From the NCBI RefSeq assembly GCF_028583425.1, contig NC_072807.1:36027001-36091000 (forward strand): 64,000 bases of DNA, read 5' to 3'. Source of the DNA: Eublepharis macularius. Its lineage: Eukaryota; Chordata; Lepidosauria; Squamata; Eublepharidae. Shown here piece after piece: positions 1 to 9,427 of the stretch. The position numbers and the translations under genes are program-made. Every line of letters begins with the position of its first letter. Position 1 is the first letter of the stretch. The notes below the pieces were generated by a model. That model saw only the letters and a list, made by a program, of their open reading frames with translations. It had not been told where the DNA came from and ran no database searches.

Positions 1-1332
1 CCCCCAAAAAGATGTGTTCAATTTCTTTCAATCTGCACAAATTTCATGGACGTGTACCCTGTTTTGTTTACTCCAGTGACGTCACAGTCAGAGAATCAGA
101 GATGCAGGATCCTGTCCTCACGGAAGCTCGGGCCAATCATTCTTTCTCAGCACCAACTACCTCACAGGGTTGTTGTAAAAATTATAGGAGGGGTTGCTTT
201 GAGGGGGAAGACTGGGATGAAAAGGAAATGTAAGCCCAGAGATAGTCTGTTGAGAAAAATGGAAACGGCTGCAAAATTGCTTGACCCAAGAACATAAACA
301 GAAGTTTTAATGCACAAAATGAGGTGGACCCCAATAAAGTTTCTGCACATATCTCTACTGTATACATGGAGAGGACTGAAAATGGGGGAGAGAGATGTGA
401 ACAGACAACTGTAAGAAGGGGGCTAGGGAGAACAGAGAAGGTCAACTCCTTGGGAGGCAAGGACGCCGGCAAACATTGCTGCCTTTTCGACTCAGGAATT
501 CCCATTACAATCTCCATTGCGCACATAGAATCCATGAGTCTACTTTTGCCCTGTATTCTGTTTCCTTGCATTAAATTTCTCCTGTTGAAACATTATTTTG
601 GTACCCATTGTTTATAAACGGCAAACGTCATATACGGCATCAAAACAATGCAAACAGAAAGAATGAACACCAGTAACCAACTAGAGCAAAATGAGGACTA
701 ACAATGTAGGGGAAAAAATCCAAACCCCTCAAATGTTACATTCATATGCCCTTAACTGGGAGAGGGGGTGCGCATTTTGATTGTCGTGTCCCCCCAACAC
801 CCATCAGCTTTCATTCTGGTCCCCTTCACTCTTCCCCTCCTTTCCCTTCTCACCACACTGTTGACGGATGGTTGCCATTACGCCCACATCTGCTGCCTAT
901 ATAGAAAATGACTGTCACAGTAATAACTTGTGGCATTTAAACATGGCACAAAGGGCCCTTTGCCAAGCAACGAGGCACAGCCATAACCACAGAGCATGGA
1001 TCAAGCCCAAAGTGTTTAAAGGGCAAGGTCACTTCACAGACAACATCTGCTCCATGCAGTCAATCACCGTCACCCATTTAAATCTTCGACTGCACGGTCG
1101 GTATTTTATGGCAGACTTTAGAGTAACGCTTCTACTTGTAGCATTCTTCTACCCCTTTCCAAGCAAGTTCAAAGTGGTGGGCAGTCCAAACATTGAATAC
1201 TATTGAAAGATGACTCCCCACAACAAATCTGAGCATTTTGGAAAGACATTTCTTGGAAAGCACATCCATGTCAGCATAACACATCTACATAACTAGTTCT
1301 GAACAGAGCTTCCAAATGCAGATCAAAGAATC
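1..1332. other. Mostly unique sequence with a SINE fragment
   Basis: Positions about 100-245 resemble the middle of an ACA-type SINE (the phrase CTCACAGGGTTGTTGTAAA, then a decayed tail). The rest, including 246-1332, shows no convincing exon or recognised repeat. Confidence 0.4.
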
Positions 1333-1340
1333 CACATCAT

Positions 1341-1929
1341 CAGGGCCGGCGCGCCCATGGAGGCCAGGTAGGCGGTGGCCTCGGGCGCGCGGGCACTGGA
1401 GGGGCGCTGGAAGGGGTGTTGGGGGGTGGAGACGCGTGCAGCGAAGCTGGCATGACTTGGCTGCAGCTACTGCTGCAGCCAGTCAGCCAGCCCCTTGCTG
1501 CCACGACCGCTGCCACACACCCCAGCCGGGCGCAGCCTCTGTGCGCCGCTTGAGCCCCGCTGCCGCCGCCACACTTCCCAGCCGGGCGCAGCCTCCACGC
1601 ACCGCCCCAGCAGCGGCTCGCAGCTTCTGCTCCCGGCTGGGGCGTGTGGGGGCGGCGGCGGTGGAAGCACGGGGCTGGCTGGCTCCGTTGCGTGCTCCTC
1701 CGCCCCAGCCGGGCGTAGAAGCCGTGAGCTGCTGCTGGGGCGGCGCACGGAGCAGCCTCCGCACGCCGCTCCAGCAGCAGCTCGCAGCTTCTGCGCTCGG
1801 CGGTCCTCCACACGCCGCCCAGCCCCCCTGCGGCGTGTGATGACGTCTGCAATGACGTCATCACGCAGTCCGTGGCGCGCCCGCGCGCACACGCCGCCGC
1901 GGGCGCCAAAACCTCTGGCACCGGCCCTG
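1341..1929. mobile_element. GC-rich non-autonomous hAT element, 8-bp TSD
   Basis: The 589-bp element begins CAGGGCCGGCGC and ends GCACCGGCCCTG. It is flanked by a perfect 8-bp duplication CACATCAT at 1333-1340 and 1930-1937. The interior is extremely GC- and CpG-rich with GCAGC/GCTGC-type internal repetition, so long open frames occur in most frames by composition alone. No transposase is encoded. hAT assignment rests on the 8-bp TSD and CAGGG terminus. Confidence 0.85.
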
Positions 1930-1937
1930 CACATCAT

Positions 1938-2514
1938 GTGGCCGTGTACAAAAGGGGGCGGTATTTGTACAAACCCAGGGGCAGCCCTCAGGTTTGCAGA
2001 AAAATCTGAAAATTAAAAATAAGTGAAAGGGCTTAACCCTCCCCCAAACTACTATACTGCCTAACCCAGATGCCAAAGAAAGGGAGAGAAGCTTGTTTTG
2101 CCAGTATCTTTTCCCCTGTCCAATGCATTGTTTAGACTCTTACTGTTAGTTTGCTCTTTACTACTGTAGCTATGCAGCTACAGGACTGTGTGGGATTGAT
2201 TTCAGGCAGTAGATTTGAAAGGATATCTATACAATTGTATTGATATCATAGCAGCATATCCTTTAACTCTCCGTGGCATTTTATCAACCGTTTCCACAGA
2301 GATGAGCATCAGAATATGAATCTTTGTGTGACCTCCACTTTTGAGTGCTTCCTCTTTATTGGGAAAAGAGGACATTCTGTATGGCAACATACGTCCTTGA
2401 GGCTCTGTTGGATATCACAGATCATAGCAGAACAACTGGCAAATCTTGGAGGCTTTTTCTTCTGGTTCTATACCACATCAAAATATGGAGGAGGGTCATT
2501 GTGATATAATGGTT
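1938..2514. other. Unassigned sequence
   Basis: I recognise no exon or repeat between the two hAT elements. The sequence is AT-richer than its neighbours and its short open frames lack splice sites or family motifs. Confidence 0.3.
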
Positions 2515-2522
2515 AGTGGATT

Positions 2523-2971
2523 TAGGGCTCATTTCGAGGGGGAACGCACAGGAACACAGTTCTAGCAGTTCCCCAGAGAGGTCACATGTCAGGTGGCCCC
2601 GCCCACCTGGCTCTCGGCCATTTTGGGCCCGTTTCAGCCTGGATTGGGGCCGAAAAGACCTGGATCGGGCCTCTGACGGGTGGTGAATCACTCTCCCACT
2701 CAGCAGTGGTCCAATCCTGACCATTTTGGGCCCCTTTGGGGCCATTTTCAGCCCCTTTTTGGCATTTTGGGCACAATTTCGTCCCTGAATGGCCAGGATT
2801 GGGTCCAAAACAGCCAGGACAGGTGTGTGGCGTATGCAAATCAGTTATGCTAATGACACACTTCCAGTGATGTCAAGGGGTGTGGCTTATGCTATGAGTT
2901 ATGCTAATGAGTTATGCTAATGAGTTATGCTAATTAGTTCCTCCAGCACTTTTTCTACAAAATGACCCCTG
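2523..2971. mobile_element. Non-autonomous hAT element, ~449 bp, 8-bp TSD
   Basis: The ends are (C/T)AGGGCTCATTTCGAG and CAAAATGACCCCTG, flanked by the duplication AGTGGATT (2515-2522 and 2972-2979). The interior holds repeated GGCCATTTTGGGCCC-like words and three tandem copies of GAGTTATGCTAAT near the right end. A second copy lies in the opposite orientation at 54167-54601. Confidence 0.85.
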
Positions 2972-2989
2972 AGTGGATTCAAATCTTCG

Positions 2990-3130
2990 ATTAAGCCATG
3001 AAGCGCCCTGAGCGACCCTGGGCCAGTCATTGGTTTTATGCCTTAAGCTACCTTACAGGGTTGTTGTGAAGATAATATGGAGGAAAGGGGGAGCATAAGG
3101 CGCATCGCTCGGAACTCCTTAGAGAAAGAG
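2990..3130 (+). repeat. ACA-type SINE, partial
   Basis: The core phrases GGGCCAGTCATTGGTT and CCTTACAGGGTTGTTGTGAAG followed by GGAGGAAAGGGGGAGCATAA match the middle and 3' part of the tRNA-derived SINE seen repeatedly in this window. The tRNA-like head is missing. Confidence 0.6.
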
Positions 3131-3529
3131 TGGATACAAATGTCGTGATAAATAATATTTTTAAGGAGGAGGATCACTTTCATTTGTATGATTGTGTAAA
3201 TCCAAGTAATCTCAAGTAATGGCATTTGCTTTTCAAGGCATATTCTACAGGTCAAGCTGATCGCGCAGGGTTTTTAAAGAGCTGAGTCTGGATTCTTTTA
3301 AAACCTGCACATTTAGCTTGATCCTACATCATTTAAAAAGTTGACAATAAAGGGCAGGCTATGCAGTGAACTTTGACGTAATAGCTTCCCCCCCTTACTT
3401 CACGCCCCCCCCACACACACACACTCATTTACTTCAAGATTTTTGTAGAGCAAAAGGAAGGCTTTCTCCTCATCACCTAATGGGGGAGCTCAAAGCAGGT
3501 GATGGGCAGAAGTATATTTTTATTGATTG

Positions 3530-4560
3530 ATTTGATTTATACCCCGCCCTCCCCACAAGTGGGGCTCAGGGCAGCTCACAACATACATGCAATACAAAAG
3601 TTAATCATAAAAACTATAAAATCAGTAATAATTTAAAACAGTCATGAAAATAGTCCAGGCACCTTCTATATATGGCTACTTAAATAGGCAGTTGGGTGTC
3701 CACATATGAGCCATAACATATGGGCATAACACATGGCTGAGGGCAGTCACGAAAAAGGTGGTGGTCTTAGATTGAAGGGGAAAGAACACCCGCTGGTCCT
3801 CAGCCAAAGGCCCGGCGGAACTGTGACAGGTCTCACAGGGCCCGGATCTCCAGTGGGAGAGCGTTCCAGCAGGCCAGGGCCAGGGCAGAAGAAGCCCTGG
3901 CCCTGGTGGAGGCCAGACGGATATCCTTTGGGCCAGGGACCACCAGGAGTTGCTTGTCTGCAGAGCACAACACAATGCAGGGGGCATAATGGGAGAGGCA
4001 GGGCTTTTTTTCAACAGGATCTCCCAGGATCTGAGATCCGGCACCTCTGAAAATAGATCATGTGACTGGTGGCTCCGCCCCTGGCACCCCAAGACCCGTG
4101 GGCCATCTCCCCAGGTGGAGCTTCTCCCGGGTCACCTGCTTCTCCGGCTTTCCTTTCCTCCCTCCCTCCCTTTCTCTTTCTTTCCTTCTTTCCTTGCTTC
4201 CCTCTTTCTTTCCCTCCCTCCCTTTCTCTTCCCATGTCTTTTCTTCTTCCCTTTCTTTACCTTCCTTCCTGAGGTGCCACCACCGTCTCTGGCTGTAAGT
4301 GGCAGTGAAGGAGCAGCTCGGCAGCACGCTCTCCCCCTCAGCCGCCCCACATGGAAAGGCCCCCTGGAAGTGACATCATCGTGTGTTTCTGGCAGCATGC
4401 GCACGCTTTGCGCACTCACATGCAATAATAGAGAGATCCACCACCTCTTTTTCCCTAAAAAAAAGCCCTGCCCGCAGATATGCCAGTCACAGTCCATGAA
4501 GGGCTTGGAACAACAAGATTAACACCTTGAAATGGATCCGGAACTCCACTGGGACCCAGT
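3530..4560 (-). mobile_element. L2-clade LINE 3' part, split by a hAT element
   Basis: The left end is the L2 tail in antisense (ATTTATACCCCGCCCTCCCC). From about 3740 the antisense strand encodes the decayed C-terminal region of an L2-type reverse transcriptase ORF, with words such as LHW and VRLASTRARA. The ORF is broken. A 472-bp hAT element at 3999-4470 interrupts it, and L2 sequence resumes at 4471. Confidence 0.7.
3999..4470. mobile_element. hAT element of the CAGGGCTTTTTTTC family, with CT-rich expansion
   Basis: It starts CAGGGCTTTTTTTC and ends AAAAAAAAGCCCTG, like the complete copies at 37215 and 49947. The middle is enlarged by a TTCC/CCCT-rich tract (about 4145-4275). No 8-bp duplication survives; comparison with L2 suggests a few target bases were lost at insertion or later. 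Lysine/glutamate-rich open frames across the tract are compositional artefacts. Confidence 0.75.
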
Positions 4561-5020
4561 GCAGCTGGCACCGCACAGGACGGATGTGTTCTCAGACTGG
4601 TGTTCCCATGAGATGTATGTTAATAAGCAGACAGGTTTAAAAGTCCTCACTTAAACATGGGTTTGTCTCCAGTCTTCTTCTGTAACACTTGGGCTTCCAA
4701 TGGAGTTCTCTGAGCTGAGGTGGCAGTTTTTGGAACAGGAAGGATAGAATCCCCGAGAGAGTGACGTGAGCAAGAGGAAACTGGAAGACTCCATAACAAC
4801 TTACGCCTTGCCCTCCAAAATAAGGCCTCATGCTGTTTTAAGTCTGTAAATCCAGAAGTTTTCTCATGATTGCTCTCTCTCTCTTTTGCTTGGATCCTAG
4901 ATTTCTTCATAGGAGGGACTTTCGCTCATGGAACCAGCGGGGGGGGGAGCACTTTCCATCTGGTCCCTCCTCTCATTGTAGCCCCCTCGAGGAGGAGGGA
5001 GGTGTGAAAGTCTCTGTCTG
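4561..5020. other. Unassigned sequence
   Basis: No recognisable exon or complete repeat was seen. The stretch lies between the L2 remnant and a solo LTR. Confidence 0.3.
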
Positions 5021-5814
5021 TGTAGCATAGTTGCAGCCTGACGGCAGGGAAAGGGATGGCAACTGAGGGCAGGGAAAGGGACGGCAGGCCACAAACTCAA
5101 ACCCACACCAAGCTGGAGTATCAAATTGGCCACAACTTTATTGAGTACAGCTTTAAGGAGCATTGGCGATGCATGTGGGTCAGACCCCAAAACATCGGCT
5201 GACCCACCTGCCAACCGATGACCCCTCACCCTCCCCAGACCACAGCTGAGGGGGGAAACCGAGGAGTGACATTGAGGGGGGGAGATCACCTGGGTGTACA
5301 CCCCTGCGTGATTCCCCTGCCACCTGGGAGTGAGTATGCCCCGGCAGCCCCTGAGCTGGGCCTGCACCTCCATAACTCACCCTTAATGGGGAGACTGGGC
5401 ACGCAGGCCCTGCTTCCCCCCAAAAAGGATCCAGTCCAATGACAAACTGCCCAACAAGTTTTGACAAAGGAAAAAACAACAGCATGAAACAAGGGAGAGG
5501 TGGGTGGGTGTCGCTGACCGAGAGCAAAGTGCCGGGGAGCGGGGCCGAGAGCTAATATATATCTAGCTGCCGGACCTGAGGGAGAACTGCCTCCCTGAGG
5601 TCCGGAACCAGACCCCACCCCCTGCCAGCTCTCCCCTGGCCGTTCCTGATAGGACGGCCAGGGAACTTTAAACTGATTGGGCCACGGGCCCACCCAGAGG
5701 ATGCTGGGCGAGCAGGCAACATAGCGGCCGCCATGCTCCATCCCTCTCCATGCCTGAAGACCGCAATCTGGCCCCCAGATGAGTCTGGTGGCTGTCGTTT
5801 CTGCTCATACTACA
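5021..5814 (-). mobile_element. Probable solo LTR of a Gypsy/ERV-type element
   Basis: Read on the minus strand, the 794-bp unit begins TGTAGTAT and ends ATGCTACA, an imperfect terminal inverted repeat. It contains a TATA-like TATATATATTAG (near 5556) and, about 440 bp later, CTCAATAAAGTTGTG, a typical LTR polyadenylation region (near 5140). No target duplication is obvious, and no adjoining gag/pol sequence was seen. The class (Gypsy or ERV) is not decided. Confidence 0.55.
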
Positions 5815-6984
5815 TACACTCCAAGCCATTCTTCTCTTTAGCTAGAAGATCTAACCACCTAGGAAATAAGTGCATCCATGTTACTATATAGAGTGCAAGT
5901 GGCGATGAATGGTGAAGTCAAACACAACCATCTGATAAGATACAGCTAACCCTTCCCAGTAAATATTGAGACCAACTCTGACATTGCTCATGAATTGCTC
6001 TGGGGCATCAACTTTTCATAAAATTGAACATCTGCCAGGAAATGGCGCATGTTGCTGTATGGAACATTGCTGCCAGGAGTGTGGCGATTCAGTACATCGA
6101 GAGAGGCATGTCTCCATGTGCACAAGACCCAAGAATGGGAGAGATGCCTACACTGTTCCAGGATACATTGGTTGAAGGTCTATTGAAGATATTCCAGAAA
6201 TGTACATAGATCTGGTTATCATTTGTGGCACATAAAGTTATGGGCATGTCATAGAACAGCAATGGGGCATGTTACATGTTTTTAATGGGCCTCAAGAATG
6301 TATGCTTTGGCCATGCGTGTGCACACATAACATATGTGATGCGTAAGCTACATAGCCCTCTTTCTTGCTTGGCTGTGGCATGCAATAGTTGCCACAGATT
6401 CTAGTGTCCTCCCCCTTCCCCTTCTGTGTTACTGAATTGCCGCCACCTAAAGTTTGCAAGAAGCATAATGCGCTCGAGGCGGCCATTGCTGGGAGATATG
6501 TGGGAAATGCAGTGTAGTGCTGCCACCGGGTGGAGGATACCTGCTATTACATGGCTGAAGCTCACTTACCCTCAAGGGGCTGTCTTTTCTCCCTTCCATC
6601 CCACGGCCATGTTTCAGCTGTAGACATGAACCAGAGACAAGTTTTGTGAAAAAAAAGAAATCTGAGGGTTTTGTTGCTTGTAATCGATTGCTCAAAAACC
6701 ACCAAGAGTGTCTCTGGGGAACAGTGGAGCAGCAAGGGCAGAGAAAAATCAAATTTTCTTCCCACCACGAGCCACAAAAACAGCAATAACCAGTTTCTCT
6801 TGCTGCTCTTTCTAAAGATTAGGGCACGGGCAGATTTGCGCTAACTCTAAAAAAATTTAAATACCCTTAAGGACTATTTAAAGAGTTACTGCCGTTGGCA
6901 GGGAATGAAACGAATGGAGCAGAGGGGCTGATAGCTAGTCTTCATTGTCCAGATCGCAAAAACTGTGTCTCCTGAAATAAGTCA
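5815..6984. other. Unassigned sequence
   Basis: No exon with splice sites and no repeat that I recognise. Short open frames on both strands lack features of real proteins. Confidence 0.3.
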
Positions 6985-6985
6985 T

Positions 6986-7198
6986 AGATCTAGAGGAGTT
7001 AGTCGTGTTAGTCTGTAGTTGCAAAATAGCAAAGAGTCCAGTAGCACCTTTAAGACTAACCAACTTTATGGTGGCATAAGCTTTCGAGAACCACAGCTCT
7101 CTTCGTCAGATGCATGAGACGAAGAGAGCTGTGGTTCTCAAAAGCTTATGCCACAATCAAGTTGATTAGTCTTAAAGGTGCTACTGGACTCTCTACTA
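6986..7198 (+). mobile_element. Hairpin element (AGTAGCACCTTTAAGAC family) with long imperfect TSD
   Basis: The head AGATCTAGAGGAGTTAG, then TAGTCTGTAG, precedes a long foldback: the arm from about 7027 is mirrored after 7108 and closes with GGTGCTACTGGACTC. TCCTGAAAT occurs at both flanks (6970 and 7199), followed by GTCAT-like bases, consistent with a long duplication of the kind made by target-primed integration. At least ten related copies lie in the window. Confidence 0.7.
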
Positions 7199-7374
7199 TC
7201 CTGAAATGAGGCTTCATACCATCCTGTGAAGATGCTGAACTTGAACGATAAGAGGATAGGTGTGAAGCGCACTAGCTATTCTAAATATGTACGACGGCAA
7301 ATTTGGTGAAAGTGATAACATGAGAACATCCTGTTTGGGTCAGACCCAATGGCCTATCTAGTCCAGCATCATCT

Positions 7375-7470
7375 TCTCAAATAATAGAGTTGGAAGGGGC
7401 CATACAGACCATCTAGCCCAACCCCCTGCCCAGTGCAGGGTCAGCAAATGTTTGGTCCAGTCATTCTGTA
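7375..7470 (-). repeat. CR1 LINE fragment
   Basis: The phrase AGAGTTGGAAGGGGCCAT followed by CATCTAGCCCAACCCCCTGC is the antisense of the conserved CR1 3' region of birds and reptiles. Confidence 0.7.
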
Positions 7471-7534
7471 AAGTGGCCCAAAGATTATGCATCAATCCCC
7501 TTGTCATTCTGACCGGTTCTGTATTCTCCAGTTG

Positions 7535-7660
7535 CACAGGAACACATGAAGCTGCCTAATGCAGTGTCAGACTCTTGGTCTATCGGGGTTGGGATTGCCT
7601 ACTCAGCCTGGCAGCAACTCAGAGAGAGGTCTTCCAAACCACCTGTCACCTGTTTAACTA
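7535..7660 (-). repeat. tRNA-type SINE, partial (body)
   Basis: ACATGAAGCTGCCTAATGC, then GGCAGCAACTC, matches the body of the SINE whose complete copies carry A- and B-box sequences (see 41855-42045). The promoter end is absent. Confidence 0.55.
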
Positions 7661-7675
7661 CAGATATTCACAGCC

Positions 7676-8365
7676 ACAGCAACCTTTATTGGCATAAATA
7701 ATACAGACAAAACAGGAGAAATGTTGTGGAATAAATTCACTCCCCCACTCTGAGGCAGATGTTCCTGCCAAAATCCAAGTTTGCTCATTGTGGCTGAGCA
7801 GCATCAAGTACCATGTCTCTGTTTATGTTTGAAAGTTCTTATTGTCCCACCCCGATAAGCAGTCATATTTTTGGCTTCTTAGCCTAGCCCAGAAACTTGA
7901 TAGGGGAAACGTAGGAGTCGTCTTCTTTTCATGAAATGCCACTGAAGATTGAATAACTCTCAAAAGAAACAGCTACTTCATTGAACAGGCAGGGATAGAA
8001 TATGGTCAGTCGGGATGAAATGGCTGAGGTAAAATTTGTTGGTAGAACATAATACTTCAAAAGTAATAAGCAAAATAGTTTTCTTAGTTTCAGTGTTTAG
8101 AATCCATAAGAGTGAGAGCACAATCGTGTCCCCAGACAGCAAAATTATCTCAGGATACAGCACAGTCATAGGGGGCTTTATAAAATGTTACCCTTGACTT
8201 CCACACATAAGCCAGGAATTCAGCAACGGATAGAGTTATTGCTGGACTCTTGTCAGCTAAGAGAAATTTTAGATCCTTATCCAAAAAATCCCTCTGCACA
8301 GGAAAAAGAGGACGAATCAATAAACTGCGCATAACAGAATATTTGGGGCAGCGAAAAAGAATTAT
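7676..8365 (-). mobile_element. Non-LTR retrotransposon 3' fragment
   Basis: On the minus strand the segment ends TTTATGCCAATAAAGG, a LINE-like 3' terminus. Upstream (8332-8150) a short frame resembles the C-terminal end of a LINE ORF (LLADKSPAITLSVAEFLAYV). The frame is decayed and the clade uncertain. Confidence 0.45.
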
Positions 8366-8374
8366 GTGAGATTG

Positions 8375-8515
8375 AATCGGGTTCCCTCAGAGTGCAGTCA
8401 CACAGCCTATCCCTATACGGAATACCCCCGTATCAACTACAGATATTGTGGATTGAACTTGGAGCATTCTTCACGAAAAGAAATGCTCTACCACTGAGCC
8501 ACAGCCACTCCCCAA
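8375..8515 (-). repeat. tRNA-type SINE
   Basis: The antisense B-box-like GGATTGAACTTGGAGC and antisense A-box-like CTCTACCACTGAGCCAC are both present. In sense this reads GTGGCTCAGTGGTAGAG, then GGTTCAATCC-like, a pol III type 2 promoter. Confidence 0.65.
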
Positions 8516-8548
8516 ACAGGAGGGCAGCAAAATACAGACATCATTCCA

Positions 8549-8578
8549 TTTATTCAGAAAAGCATTTGGGTTTTATTG
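8549..8578 (-). promoter_or_regulatory. Candidate ODF3L1 polyadenylation signals
   Basis: Two AATAAA hexamers occur on the minus strand (8578-8573 and 8554-8549), about 370-390 nt after the ODF3L1 stop codon. A tRNA-type SINE begins just beyond them. Their position suits a short 3' UTR, but the real cleavage site needs transcript data. Confidence 0.5.
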
Positions 8579-8942
8579 TCATTTCGTTCAGTAGCGTGAC
8601 GTGCCATTTCCAAAAAGTCCGTCTCAGACTTCTTGCAGTTCAGAAGCTGTTTCCAATAGGAGGTGTCAAAAACTATTATTTTAAAAACGTATTAGCGGGG
8701 TACGTCAGAAGAATGGAATGAAGACTTTGCCCTGGGGACATGCCAAGCCACAACCAGGCAGGGCCAAGGGAATCCGTTTGGAGCCAAGAGCCATTGAGTC
8801 ATCTGGGAACTCCATCTTGGCAGGCAACAAACCCTGTCCAAGGGAACAAGTCTCTTTCAAGGTAAACCATGGAGCCCAAGGGCGTGTTTGCGGGAGGCTC
8901 CAGTGAAATGAGGTCTCAGGGGACAAGTTGGGGTCTGGTTAC

Positions 8943-9427
8943 TCAGTCTTTGATTATACAGGCCGTGGGGGTCCCAAGAGTGTATTCAGAGTGGCGGATC
9001 CCGAGACTGAAACGTGGAGCTGTGGGTTTGTGTAAGGTGACCTGGTCTGCATTGTAGTGCGGGGGGCCTGGCGTATACTCCTTGGTGGATTTTGAAAACC
9101 TTTGGGATAGGCTGTAGGACGGTTGGCAGTGTAGGTAAAAATCCGGATGGGGCAAGGTGTGCATCGCCGGGCCGGGCCCTTTCACCCGGTCTGTAGCGTG
9201 GCCCCACGTGCAAGCTCTGGAAGCCATGGAGAGGCAGGGTGCAGATTCTTTGACAGGTAACTGGGGTCCTAGTGTCGCCGGGAGGGTGTATCTGTTAGGG
9301 GCAGGATACGGGCTGCTCTCCCAATAGCGTGTGCGGAAACCTATGGTGTACGCTGGTGCATTGGGCTCTTCCAGAGGGTGTATTTTCTCCACATAATACT
9401 CATTTGGAGCTGGTGTTGGTATCTCAC
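8943..9427 (-). CDS. ODF3L1: ODF3L1 terminal coding exon 4
   Basis: The acceptor is CTTGGCTTGCAG. The exon completes S116 and encodes residues 117-276, then TGA at 8945-8943. It carries EYYVEKIHP (human QYYFEKIHP), a PAPNRY block, GPGPAMHTLP, TPGPPHY and VTLHKP followed by SLGIRHS. Human ODF3L1 ends similarly with VTVHKP, then MGIKHS and a short acidic tail. Confidence 0.94.

Noticed and set aside
1316..2016. Several long alanine/arginine/proline-rich open frames on both strands
   Set aside because: They lie in a GC-rich hAT element bounded by CACATCAT duplications; open frames in most phases reflect composition.
4011..4327. Lys/Glu/Arg-rich minus-strand frames resembling charged repeat proteins
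   Set aside because: They read through a TTCC/CCCT-type tract inside a transposon.
1..8500. UBE2Q2, expected next to ODF3L1 from human gene order
   Set aside because: No frame resembling its N-terminal or UBC domain was found; it may lie before position 1.
8375..8515. True tRNA gene suggested by A- and B-box sequences
   Set aside because: The cloverleaf cannot be completed and the sequence continues into a SINE body found elsewhere in the window.
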